From contig DXYE01000133.1 in NCBI GenBank assembly GCA_019415985.1, forward strand, positions 1 through 7,082: DNA of 7,082 bases, in the 5' to 3' direction. Positions 1 through 5,830 of this stretch are shown here, piece after piece. The DNA is from Clostridiales bacterium (GTDB lineage: Bacteria > Bacillota > Clostridia > Oscillospirales > CAG-272). Within the stretch, counting starts at the first letter, position 1. The number at the start of each line of letters is the position of its first letter. The position numbers and the translations under genes are program-made. The notes beneath the pieces were generated by a model. The model made no database searches. It was not told where the DNA came from and saw only the letters and a program-made list of their open reading frames with translations.

Positions 1-48
1 TCAAGAACTGCAATTTCAAAATGGGAATCCGGAGTTTCCCATAGTTAA
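1..48 (+). pseudogene. Truncated XRE-family HTH regulator fragment (3' end only)
   Basis: Frame 1 from the window edge reads SRTAISKWESGVSHS and then TAA at 46-48. The core SR-x-A-I-S-K-W-E-S-G is a near-perfect match to the recognition-helix signature of XRE/Cro-type helix-turn-helix regulators, where 'SRQAISKWESG' is a very common version. In intact family members this segment is followed by two more helices of the DNA-binding domain and often a C-terminal domain. Here a stop comes only four codons after the WESG, so the domain cannot be complete. The resemblance ends at about bases 40-46, suggesting a junction where foreign DNA replaced the rest of the gene. The 5' part lies outside the window. 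A second plus-strand frame (2-145) is also open, but it is out of register with this match and runs through a terminator hairpin, so I treat it as a shadow. Confidence 0.65.
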
Positions 49-92
49 AGATACCGCATCAGACATAACAACGCCACGCTTATATAATATTA

Positions 93-136
93 AAAGCACG
101 CCCAAATTACTGATTAGTAAAATTGGGGCGTGCTTT
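93..136 (-). terminator. Rho-independent terminator of the restriction operon
   Basis: On the minus strand the sequence AAAGCACGCCC (136-126) pairs perfectly over 11 bp with GGGCGTGCTTT (103-93). The intervening 22 bases include a partly paired TTACT/AGTAA inner stem. The minus-strand RNA leaves the stem as ...GCUUUUAAUAUU, a short U-rich tail. The hairpin starts 6 bases after the stop codon of the GHKL-TIR gene, so it is well placed to end the long operon. The other strand leaves the stem with a weaker UUUC tail and could end some rightward transcription too. Confidence 0.8.
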
Positions 137-141
137 CATAT

Positions 142-2037
142 TTAACGAGGTGTAACCTTTACCAATGTTGACAAATGATCCTTGTTTTCCTGACGGGTTC
201 TTTTTTTATAGCCCAATTTATCGCATATATATTCGATTTTTTGAGCAAAAATGTCTACGCTCAATTTTGACATATAAAGATTACCGTCATCATCTCTAGA
301 ACTTGAATGCCATTGCTGTTCATCGTCTAAAGGATGTTCGGGGCGAAAATCGTAAATGTTAAATATTTTATGCTCAACTTGAGTTATCCATGCTGCGCCA
401 ACTTCCATCAATGCACCCCATGAACTTTTCGTATTATGACTTGTAACGAAAATAACATAAATCTTTTGCGTAGAATAACTATCAACAAAGAAATCTCGCA
501 AATAGTCGTATATCCCACTTTTTCCTACGTCGCCTTCTGGGATGCGTGATACTTCATCATCACAGTTTGTATAAATTATATCTTCGGGCGGTACGTTGTT
601 AAATACCAACATATTGTAAATAATATCCGCCAAATCCTTGTCTCGATATGTCTGACTAATTAGCAATTTCTTCTTTTGAGAATCAATAATGCTTTTAATC
701 CCCATATCCGGACTGTTGGTGTTTATTTCATCAGAAAGTATTGCCTCTACTTCATCAGCTTGCTCTGTACTAATACCTAAACGAGAAGAAATTTTTTGAG
801 CTGCTTTCTTAGCGGTGTTTTTTCTGAAAGTATCTACCGACTTTTTAAATGAAGCTTCGTTTTGACGTTGCTGTTCTAGCTTTTTTTCTTCTTTTTTCTT
901 TTTGCCCAAAGACACAAACAAATCTCGCATTTTCAAGATATCAGGCAATAAAGTTTTTCTAACATAATCTAGTACCGCCTGATAGCGAGGATCATCCGTT
1001 TTATATCCTTGACGATTGCTTAGAGCCATATCGGGTAACTCCGTCAGTTCAAAAATATCAACATGAAGTTGACCTACGACATAGACTTCATTCAATTTAT
1101 TTTGTCCAACAACAGGAAGTATATTAAATTCGCCCATTTTTTGGTTGGCATACAGAGAAATAAAATTATCAGGAAAATCCGTTAACTCTACTTTTCTGCC
1201 GCGAGTTGATGTATAAGTTCCTATCCATCCTTTGATTTCTACGTTATATGTATGTTCAACACCAGATTTGTCATCCATACTAATGGGCATTGTTGCTAAA
1301 GGTTTATTTTTGCGGAGTTCTGCTATTTCATTTCCATATGGCGTCTGGAAAAAATCATTAAGATATGTAAATTCATCCCCTAAAGTAATTAGAGTAGAGA
1401 GTTCTGAAATCATTTCCTTATCAAAGTTCTCAATGGTTTCCGCTTCCGTTCCCCGAATTAGGTGAATTTTAAACTTCTCATTTACTAACGGGAATATCTT
1501 AAGTAAATTGCGTTTAATTGCCTTTAATGTACTATGAAGTTTGTACTGCGGATTCTGCATAACGACAGAAGTACCGTTGCCAGATACTCTTTCGAAAGAA
1601 ATTTGCTCGTCAGTGAGCGGCACAAGTAAATTATTGTCGTTTATATGGCGAGATAATACAAACCCTGATTTTTCTCCATTTGAAATCGTCTTTATAAGAA
1701 CGTTCTCAGAAACCGATAGGGCAGCTAGTTTTCCTACGCCTTTACGCCCCATTTTCTTCCGTTTCATAGGGGTTAGAGATTCGGCATCGGTATTTCTAGA
1801 AACCGCGGCAACATTAAGGTATTTCTGGATATCGCCGTCAGCATATGACATTCCTTTGCCGTCATCTTCAACGGTAATATCATCCTTGTTAGCAATGATA
1901 TATACATTGTGGGCATCTGCATCGTAAGCATTAGCAATTAATTCAGCTAGCACATAATAAATGTTTGTATACAGGCTTGGACCTAATAATTCCAAAATAC
2001 GGGGATCAATATTAAGTTTGTATTCTTTCTCTTTCAT
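142..2037 (-). CDS. GHKL (MutL/MORC-like) ATPase fused to a C-terminal TIR-like domain
   Basis: Predicted 631-residue cytoplasmic protein. The N-terminus is a GHKL (Bergerat-fold) ATPase: ELIANAYDADA with E32 and N36, DDGKG at 58-62, GRKGVGK at 97-103 and NGT at 154-156 form the ATP pocket and lid. A transducer-like region follows, with LSNRQG near 339. Residues about 376-400 are Lys/Glu/Gln-rich and probably coiled coil. Residues about 455-608 look TIR-like: an opening strand KKLLISQTYRDKD, an IPEGD loop, and SSWGALMEVGAAW, where E545 matches the glutamate used by NAD+-cleaving TIR enzymes. Known: MutL/MORC-like ATPases occur beside restriction-modification genes. Inferred: the ATPase clamps on DNA and the TIR domain is the effector. 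The gene overlaps the upstream methyltransferase by 26 bp, suggesting coupled translation. I chose ATG 2037; a TTG two codons earlier (2043) lies 6 nt from AAAGAAAG and is possible. GHKL call firm; TIR call likely. Confidence 0.85.
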   Translation of the reverse strand: MKEKEYKLNIDPRILELLGPSLYTNIYYVLAELIANAYDADAHNVYIIANKDDITVEDDGKGMSYADGDIQKYLNVAAVSRNTDAESLTPMKRKKMGRKGVGKLAALSVSENVLIKTISNGEKSGFVLSRHINDNNLLVPLTDEQISFERVSGNGTSVVMQNPQYKLHSTLKAIKRNLLKIFPLVNEKFKIHLIRGTEAETIENFDKEMISELSTLITLGDEFTYLNDFFQTPYGNEIAELRKNKPLATMPISMDDKSGVEHTYNVEIKGWIGTYTSTRGRKVELTDFPDNFISLYANQKMGEFNILPVVGQNKLNEVYVVGQLHVDIFELTELPDMALSNRQGYKTDDPRYQAVLDYVRKTLLPDILKMRDLFVSLGKKKKEEKKLEQQRQNEASFKKSVDTFRKNTAKKAAQKISSRLGISTEQADEVEAILSDEINTNSPDMGIKSIIDSQKKKLLISQTYRDKDLADIIYNMLVFNNVPPEDIIYTNCDDEVSRIPEGDVGKSGIYDYLRDFFVDSYSTQKIYVIFVTSHNTKSSWGALMEVGAAWITQVEHKIFNIYDFRPEHPLDDEQQWHSSSRDDDGNLYMSKLSVDIFAQKIEYICDKLGYKKRTRQENKDHLSTLVKVTPR

Positions 2038-3091
2038 TTGCAATCGTCGCTTTCTTTTGTCTCTTTTTAGGTAAACTTCTAATTATACTTTCTCCAATCA
2101 CTTCGCCCAAACGAGGCGGAACAGCATTTCCTATATGGCGTGCTATTTTCCTTATCGGAACTTCAACATTGCTAGGCGAAAATTGATAATCAGGAGGAAA
2201 AGACTGTAAAATAGCGCCTTCCCGTAAAGTAATCGCCCTGTCCTGTTCTGGATGTCCAAAACGTCCGGTTCCATAACCGATAAATTGTGTGGTGATAGTA
2301 GGAGACAAATCATCCCACTTCATTCTACCATATACTGATGCATAAGTTTTTCCGCCTTCTTTTTTATGGCAGTTTAATACTAAACGTTCAGGCCAATCAC
2401 GCCATGTACCGCCGGGAACGGAATGTTGTATTCGTTCCAAATTGATAGGAGAGAGTGCTGGCGAAATATGAAGCCTATCGTTTTCATTTGCCTCTCCAGC
2501 GGAAATTCTCGGTAAGCTACCAATAGCGTCTCTAACTGTCAGATGTTTTTGATGTGTTGCATCAATAAGTTTTATTTCTTTGCGACGCGACGCAAGCAAA
2601 ATCAACCTTTTTCTCCGTTGCGGTACGCCATAATTTGCGACATTTACAACTTGATAATTTACAATATAATTCAAGCCTTCTAACGTGGAAACAAAATCTT
2701 TAAAAACTTTTTCTTTTTCTAATTCTGGCACATTCTCCATTGATACTATGTGGGGACGAGTTTCTTCCACCAACCGCCCAAATTGGTATAGTAATTTCCA
2801 GTCTTTATGTTTAGAACGGTTTTGCTTATCTTTTTGATGGCTTGAAAAAGGTTGACATGGCGCACATCCGACGAGTATTTTAACGTCAGCGCCTCGCAAA
2901 AGGGCGCGTATTTCTTTTCCTGTGACATCTTCAACGCTTTTATGAATAAATGTGCAGTTGTTGTTGTGAGTATAAGCGTATTCGCAAGAATCATCAATAT
3001 CAATTCCTGCTACAACTGGAATTCCCGCTTTTTGCAAACCATAGGTAAGCCCGCCTACGCCGCAAAATAAATCAACAGCTTTAATTGTCAT
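2012..3091 (-). CDS. dcm: DNA (cytosine-5-)-methyltransferase, second copy
   Basis: A 359-residue C5-cytosine methyltransferase that transfers a methyl group from S-adenosylmethionine to carbon 5 of cytosine. All main family motifs are present: motif I DLFCGVGGLTYGL (7-19), motif IV GCAPCQPF with catalytic C79, motif VI MENVP with E119, motif VIII QRRKR (158-162), a short target-recognition region at about 200-265, motif IX around LSPTITTQ, and motif X GNAVPPR (321-327). Length is normal for a type II enzyme and nothing is missing. Its ATG overlaps the vsr stop in an ATGA, and AAAGGA (3099-3104) sits 7 nt upstream, so the start is secure. The protein differs widely from the other methyltransferase here (FFAGSG motif I, GDAV motif X), so the pair is not a recent duplication. 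Pairing with Vsr is typical of C5 systems. The symbol is a family label; the target is not readable from sequence, and E. coli Dcm specificity should not be assumed. Confidence 0.93.
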   Translation of the reverse strand: MTIKAVDLFCGVGGLTYGLQKAGIPVVAGIDIDDSCEYAYTHNNNCTFIHKSVEDVTGKEIRALLRGADVKILVGCAPCQPFSSHQKDKQNRSKHKDWKLLYQFGRLVEETRPHIVSMENVPELEKEKVFKDFVSTLEGLNYIVNYQVVNVANYGVPQRRKRLILLASRRKEIKLIDATHQKHLTVRDAIGSLPRISAGEANENDRLHISPALSPINLERIQHSVPGGTWRDWPERLVLNCHKKEGGKTYASVYGRMKWDDLSPTITTQFIGYGTGRFGHPEQDRAITLREGAILQSFPPDYQFSPSNVEVPIRKIARHIGNAVPPRLGEVIGESIIRSLPKKRQKKATIANERERIQT

Positions 3092-3522
3092 CGTTGTGTC
3101 CTTTCAGAAGAACGACTCAATATTGACTGAATTTTTTCGACTAATATAGTTTCGTTTCTCTTTTTTAATTCGCATTCCCAAATACGCAGAACTTTCCATC
3201 CGCGTGCCTCAAACATGGCAGTCACATCTTTATCGTGCTTCATATTACGTTCGCATTTCTTTTGCCAGTATTCCTTATTTTCTGCCGGGCGTGTATTTCG
3301 GCAATCATGACCATGCCAAAAGCAACCGTCTACGAATACTGCAACTTTTTCTTTTAGAAACACAAAATCGGGATGTCCTTTGACCGGATAATTGCGCTTC
3401 CATCCAGTAATACCATTCTGTTTAAATATGTCTATCAATCGCAGTTCTGTTGATTTGTTCTTTTTTGATTTAACTTTTCGCATGATTTCAGAGCGTTTTT
3501 CATTATTAAAAATATCCGCCAT
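3088..3522 (-). CDS. vsr: Very short patch repair (Vsr) mismatch endonuclease
   Basis: A 144-residue Vsr endonuclease, which nicks 5' of the T in T:G mismatches created by deamination of 5-methylcytosine, starting very-short-patch repair. The fold signature is clear: GHPDF (49-53) with D52 as the metal-binding aspartate, then FVDGCFWHGHDC (63-74) with F68/W69 as the intercalating aromatics and H70 as the active-site histidine. W86 matches the third intercalating aromatic. C67, H72, C74 and C117 match the structural zinc ligands of E. coli Vsr (C66, H71, C73, C117). Nothing essential is missing. The start ATG is 6 bp after the stop of the DUF4928-like gene, whose last codons contain the GAGG-like ribosome site. 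The stop overlaps the second methyltransferase start by 4 bp. It presumably limits C-to-T mutation at sites methylated by one or both neighbouring methyltransferases. Confidence 0.95.
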   Translation of the reverse strand: MADIFNNEKRSEIMRKVKSKKNKSTELRLIDIFKQNGITGWKRNYPVKGHPDFVFLKEKVAVFVDGCFWHGHDCRNTRPAENKEYWQKKCERNMKHDKDVTAMFEARGWKVLRIWECELKKRNETILVEKIQSILSRSSERTQR

Positions 3523-3528
3523 GATAAA

Positions 3529-4464
3529 TCATCTCGCCTCAAACTCAATGCGAAGGCTCGGATCAGTTTCAGCCTCAAGAACAATTTCGTTATAACGACC
3601 AATAATATCTGAAAGCGTAGAATTTCTCTTGCTTTCATCAAAAAGGCTATGTTCATATACATTGGACGAAAGGAATTGCTGAATATCCCAAACCTCAACG
3701 CGCCCGGCAAGGCCCGCATCTTCCGCAAGATTTAATGCTGTATGTACACGCTCAAAAATTGTAATGATGACAGGATGGCATCCGCCGCGCAAGTTCGCCT
3801 TGCATTTTTCAATCAGCAAAGCGCCGGGCATTGTTGTACAATGGATAATCGTGTTGTTTATAACAAAATCGCCGCTTCGTTCAGTTGGCGCGTCCGCAAC
3901 AGAAGCGCCATGAATCTCAAATGCATTTTCAGGCATAATAAGACATAATTTCGCGGCTACTAAGTGCTGCAAAACCGTTCCCAAATACTGCGTTCCCGGA
4001 TTTTGTTTCTGACGTTTCTTAGCCTGTTCAAATAGTTCGTCTAAGTTTGCTCCAATAGTTTTGGAAGTATCGGCGGTCAAAACAAACGGCTGATTTCTGA
4101 AATATTCTCTAACTTGTTCCGCCCAAAATTCTTCCACGATTGAAAAATCAACAGTTTCTTCTTCGTTCCATGCGTTGAGAAAATCAACGTACTTTATCAT
4201 TAACCCCATACTTCCGCGACTGGTGCGCCCGCCTTCTGCGGATAATTGTTGTGTAATGCCATGCTCTTTTAATATTTTTTTGAGATTACCGCCGCCAAGT
4301 CCAGCAACCTGTCCTTTACTGCTTGTTTGAAAATCGTCTGGATTTAAGGGAAAATCCTTGTTCTGAACAAGTCGAGTAAATTGAACTACTAGCGACAGCG
4401 GCCCTTTCGTATAGATATTATTTTCCTCTTGAAATGCTTTTAATCTTTCTTCTGTACTAATCAT
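3529..4464 (-). CDS. Predicted type II restriction endonuclease, DUF4928-like
   Basis: A 311-residue protein that I place, from memory of the family, with the DUF4928 proteins encoded beside C5-cytosine methyltransferases and regarded as restriction endonucleases. Supporting features are the N-terminal helical part with EGGRTSRGSMGLM (residues 77-89), the helix Q-x-LGTVLQHLVAAKL (about 159-173), and the segment RSGDFVINN-TIIHCTTMP (197-213) followed by LIEKC (217-221). D199, then HCT (208-210), with E219/K220 nearby, looks like a divergent PD-(D/E)xK core in which the usual E-x-K is replaced by H-C-T. This assignment is inference. Its place between a methyltransferase and vsr fits a restriction subunit. 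The start is ATG 4464, backed by GGAGG at 4474-4478 with 9-nt spacing; a TTG at 4482 would add six residues but has no such site. The gene overlaps the upstream methyltransferase by 8 bp. No frameshift or internal stop is seen. Confidence 0.78.
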   Translation of the reverse strand: MISTEERLKAFQEENNIYTKGPLSLVVQFTRLVQNKDFPLNPDDFQTSSKGQVAGLGGGNLKKILKEHGITQQLSAEGGRTSRGSMGLMIKYVDFLNAWNEEETVDFSIVEEFWAEQVREYFRNQPFVLTADTSKTIGANLDELFEQAKKRQKQNPGTQYLGTVLQHLVAAKLCLIMPENAFEIHGASVADAPTERSGDFVINNTIIHCTTMPGALLIEKCKANLRGGCHPVIITIFERVHTALNLAEDAGLAGRVEVWDIQQFLSSNVYEHSLFDESKRNSTLSDIIGRYNEIVLEAETDPSLRIEFEAR

Positions 4465-5560
4465 CGTATACGGCCTCCGCAAGTTTTGTTAGGAAATTTT
4501 CTCCTATGAATTGAGCTACCGGCATTGCGACAGCATCTCCCATCGCTTTATAACCATCGTTGTAGCTACCGGGGAGAATAAAACTATCCGGCGCTCCCAT
4601 CAATCGAGCGGCTTCACGAACAGTCAATAGGCGAGCATGAATCTCATCATTTTTTTTCACAACTAAATACTGTTTGCTACTTCCGCCTTCTGGCGTTCGT
4701 AAACAACCGGCAATACCATCGAAGCGCAATTCTAGCTGCTGCTCTCCATGACGTGTTCGGCGATAGCCCGTAGCATAAACCGTGTCATGCTCATTTAGCT
4801 TGATCTGGTGCCGTTCTGGAACAAGCGGCAGGACAGTATCTTTATCAAATTTTGTTTCTTCTTCAATAATATCTTTTAATGTGCTGTGGCGGCGCGGAGG
4901 TTTCTCCGCTTGCCACCAAATCCATCCGGGTAAAGACCGACCCAAATCAGAGGCAGCTTTATTATGCAGCCAGCAAGGGGCATCTCCGGTCAGATACGCC
5001 GGGATTGCATATCCATGTTGCACAGCAATAACAAAAACCCTCGGTCTTGACTGCGGAACAAAATGGGAAGCGTTTAAAACGATAGCTCCACAGTCGTAAC
5101 CACGCTCCACAAGTGCCATATGGAGAACCCGATAATTATCGCCGCCATTTGTGGAAAGCAAGCCGGTTACATTCTCTAAAGTCAATATTCGTGGCTTTTC
5201 TTCCATCTCATCCAACACACGTAGCCATTCCCACACCAATCCGCTTCTGGATGCGTGAATACCGCCTAAAGAACCAGCCAAAGACAAATCCTGGCATGGA
5301 AAACTGGCCCAAGATAAATGAGCAAAAGGCAAATCCCTACCATTCACATCTTTTATGTCGCCAAGTTCAAAATGTTCGCAACCAAAATTAGCTTCATATA
5401 CAGCCGCTTTCTGTTCGCTAATATCGTTAGCCCAAATTGGTGCAAACATACCTTTTAAGCCGTAGGCGACTAAACCGCTTCCGGCAAAGAATTCATGCAT
5501 TGTCCAAGGCGCGGAGGACAAGTCGATATTTTGTTTTTTATACAGAGTGCGTTGCAGCAA
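4457..5560 (-). CDS. dcm: DNA (cytosine-5-)-methyltransferase, first copy
   Basis: A 367-residue (from TTG 5560) C5-cytosine methyltransferase using S-adenosylmethionine. Motif I is FFAGSG (24-29), followed by the cofactor-contacting AND (N45, D46), motif IV FPCQDLS with catalytic C89, motif VI LENV with E129, motif VIII QSRPR (170-174), a recognition region at about 185-285, LRTPEGGSSKQY at 287-298, and motif X as GDAVAMPV (341-348) with Asp where Asn is commoner. All core motifs are intact. I place the start at TTG 5560 because GGGAGG (5569-5574) is 8 nt upstream; ATG 5617 would add 19 residues but has no ribosome site and would overlap the HTH gene by 80 bp. The chosen start overlaps the HTH gene by 23 bp. 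Its 3' end overlaps the DUF4928-like gene by 8 bp, suggesting these two form the core modification/restriction pair. The symbol is a family label; specificity is unknown. Confidence 0.92.
   Translation of the reverse strand: MLQRTLYKKQNIDLSSAPWTMHEFFAGSGLVAYGLKGMFAPIWANDISEQKAAVYEANFGCEHFELGDIKDVNGRDLPFAHLSWASFPCQDLSLAGSLGGIHASRSGLVWEWLRVLDEMEEKPRILTLENVTGLLSTNGGDNYRVLHMALVERGYDCGAIVLNASHFVPQSRPRVFVIAVQHGYAIPAYLTGDAPCWLHNKAASDLGRSLPGWIWWQAEKPPRRHSTLKDIIEEETKFDKDTVLPLVPERHQIKLNEHDTVYATGYRRTRHGEQQLELRFDGIAGCLRTPEGGSSKQYLVVKKNDEIHARLLTVREAARLMGAPDSFILPGSYNDGYKAMGDAVAMPVAQFIGENFLTKLAEAVYDD
4474..4478 (-). promoter_or_regulatory. Ribosome binding site of the DUF4928-like gene
   Basis: Minus-strand GGAGG lies 9 nt before ATG 4464, inside the 3' end of the upstream methyltransferase gene. 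It decides the start in favour of ATG 4464 over TTG 4482, which lies upstream of the site. Confidence 0.8.
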
Positions 5561-5750
5561 ACTTTTTTCCTCCCGTCTTATTTGAAGTTCGTTTGGTATT
5601 GGTCGGTTTTTGAGCATTCTCAGGAATAATCCAAATGCGGCTCATACGCATAGCGCCAACAATTCTGTTCTCTTTACAAAGAATTTGAACTTGACGCGGC
5701 GTTACGCCCCATTTTTCAGCAGCTTCCTGAACTGTTATATACCCATTCAC
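5538..5750 (-). CDS. Small helix-turn-helix DNA-binding protein (excisionase/MerR-like)
   Basis: A predicted 70-residue protein from GTG 5750. Residues about 4-45 form a winged-helix/HTH of the excisionase-MerR type: YITVQEAAEKWGVTPRQVQ, then LCKENRIVGAMRMSRIWIIP, the usual 'pick a groove, wing, IP' pattern. A basic tail rich in Lys, Arg and Thr follows. The start is inferred from GAGGTG (5757-5762) placed 6 nt before GTG 5750 and from a sigma-A-like promoter just upstream. A longer reading from TTG 5834 would overlap the DUF6076-like stop (TTGA) and give 98 residues, but its extra 28 residues run through the promoter and do not resemble the family. As first gene of the operon it may be a controller of the restriction-modification genes, in the manner of C proteins, although it is not of the XRE class. 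Its operator is unknown; the palindrome at 5791-5802 is a candidate. Confidence 0.82.
   Translation of the reverse strand: MNGYITVQEAAEKWGVTPRQVQILCKENRIVGAMRMSRIWIIPENAQKPTNTKRTSNKTGGKKFAATHSV
5569..5574 (-). promoter_or_regulatory. Ribosome binding site of the first methyltransferase (TTG start)
   Basis: Minus-strand GGGAGG followed by 8 nt (AAAAAAGT) and TTG at 5560. It is among the strongest ribosome sites in the window and lies downstream of ATG 5617, so it favours the shorter protein. Confidence 0.65.
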
Positions 5751-5756
5751 TTGCGG

Positions 5757-5762
5757 CACCTC
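5757..5762 (-). promoter_or_regulatory. Ribosome binding site of the HTH gene (GTG start)
   Basis: Minus-strand GAGGTG, a six-base match to the anti-Shine-Dalgarno complement, ends 6 nt before GTG 5750. It supports the 70-residue form of the HTH protein over the 98-residue form starting at TTG 5834. Confidence 0.65.
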
Positions 5763-5790
5763 GAACCTGTATTTTGGATTTTGAAAACTG

Positions 5791-5802
5791 ATATAATTAT
5801 AT
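5791..5802. repeat. 12-bp palindrome covering the -10 box
   Basis: ATATAATTATAT is a perfect palindrome and contains the TATAAT box of the operon promoter. It could be the operator of the HTH protein encoded directly downstream, giving feedback control. AT-only palindromes arise easily by chance, so this is only a candidate. Confidence 0.35.
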
Positions 5803-5824
5803 TCGTTTGAGCGAAATAAAGCAA
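5796..5824 (-). promoter_or_regulatory. Sigma-A-like promoter of the restriction-modification operon
   Basis: On the minus strand TTGCTT (5819-5824) is followed by a 17-nt spacer and a perfect TATAAT (5796-5801). Expected transcription start is near 5789, about 40 nt before GTG 5750 of the HTH gene, leaving room for its GAGGTG site. It sits just downstream of the DUF6076-like stop codon, so the defence operon could be expressed separately from that gene. The -35 box is weak (3 of 6), which leaves room for an activator. Confidence 0.6.
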
Positions 5825-5830
5825 GGGATT

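Noticed and set aside
2..145. Plus-strand open frame of 47 codons ending just inside the GHKL-TIR gene
   Set aside because: It is out of register with the XRE match at 1-48 and runs through the terminator hairpin, so its later part cannot be an ordinary coding region.
1541..1927. Plus-strand open frame of 128 codons
   Set aside because: It lies opposite the conserved GHKL motifs, where the minus-strand reading is unmistakable.
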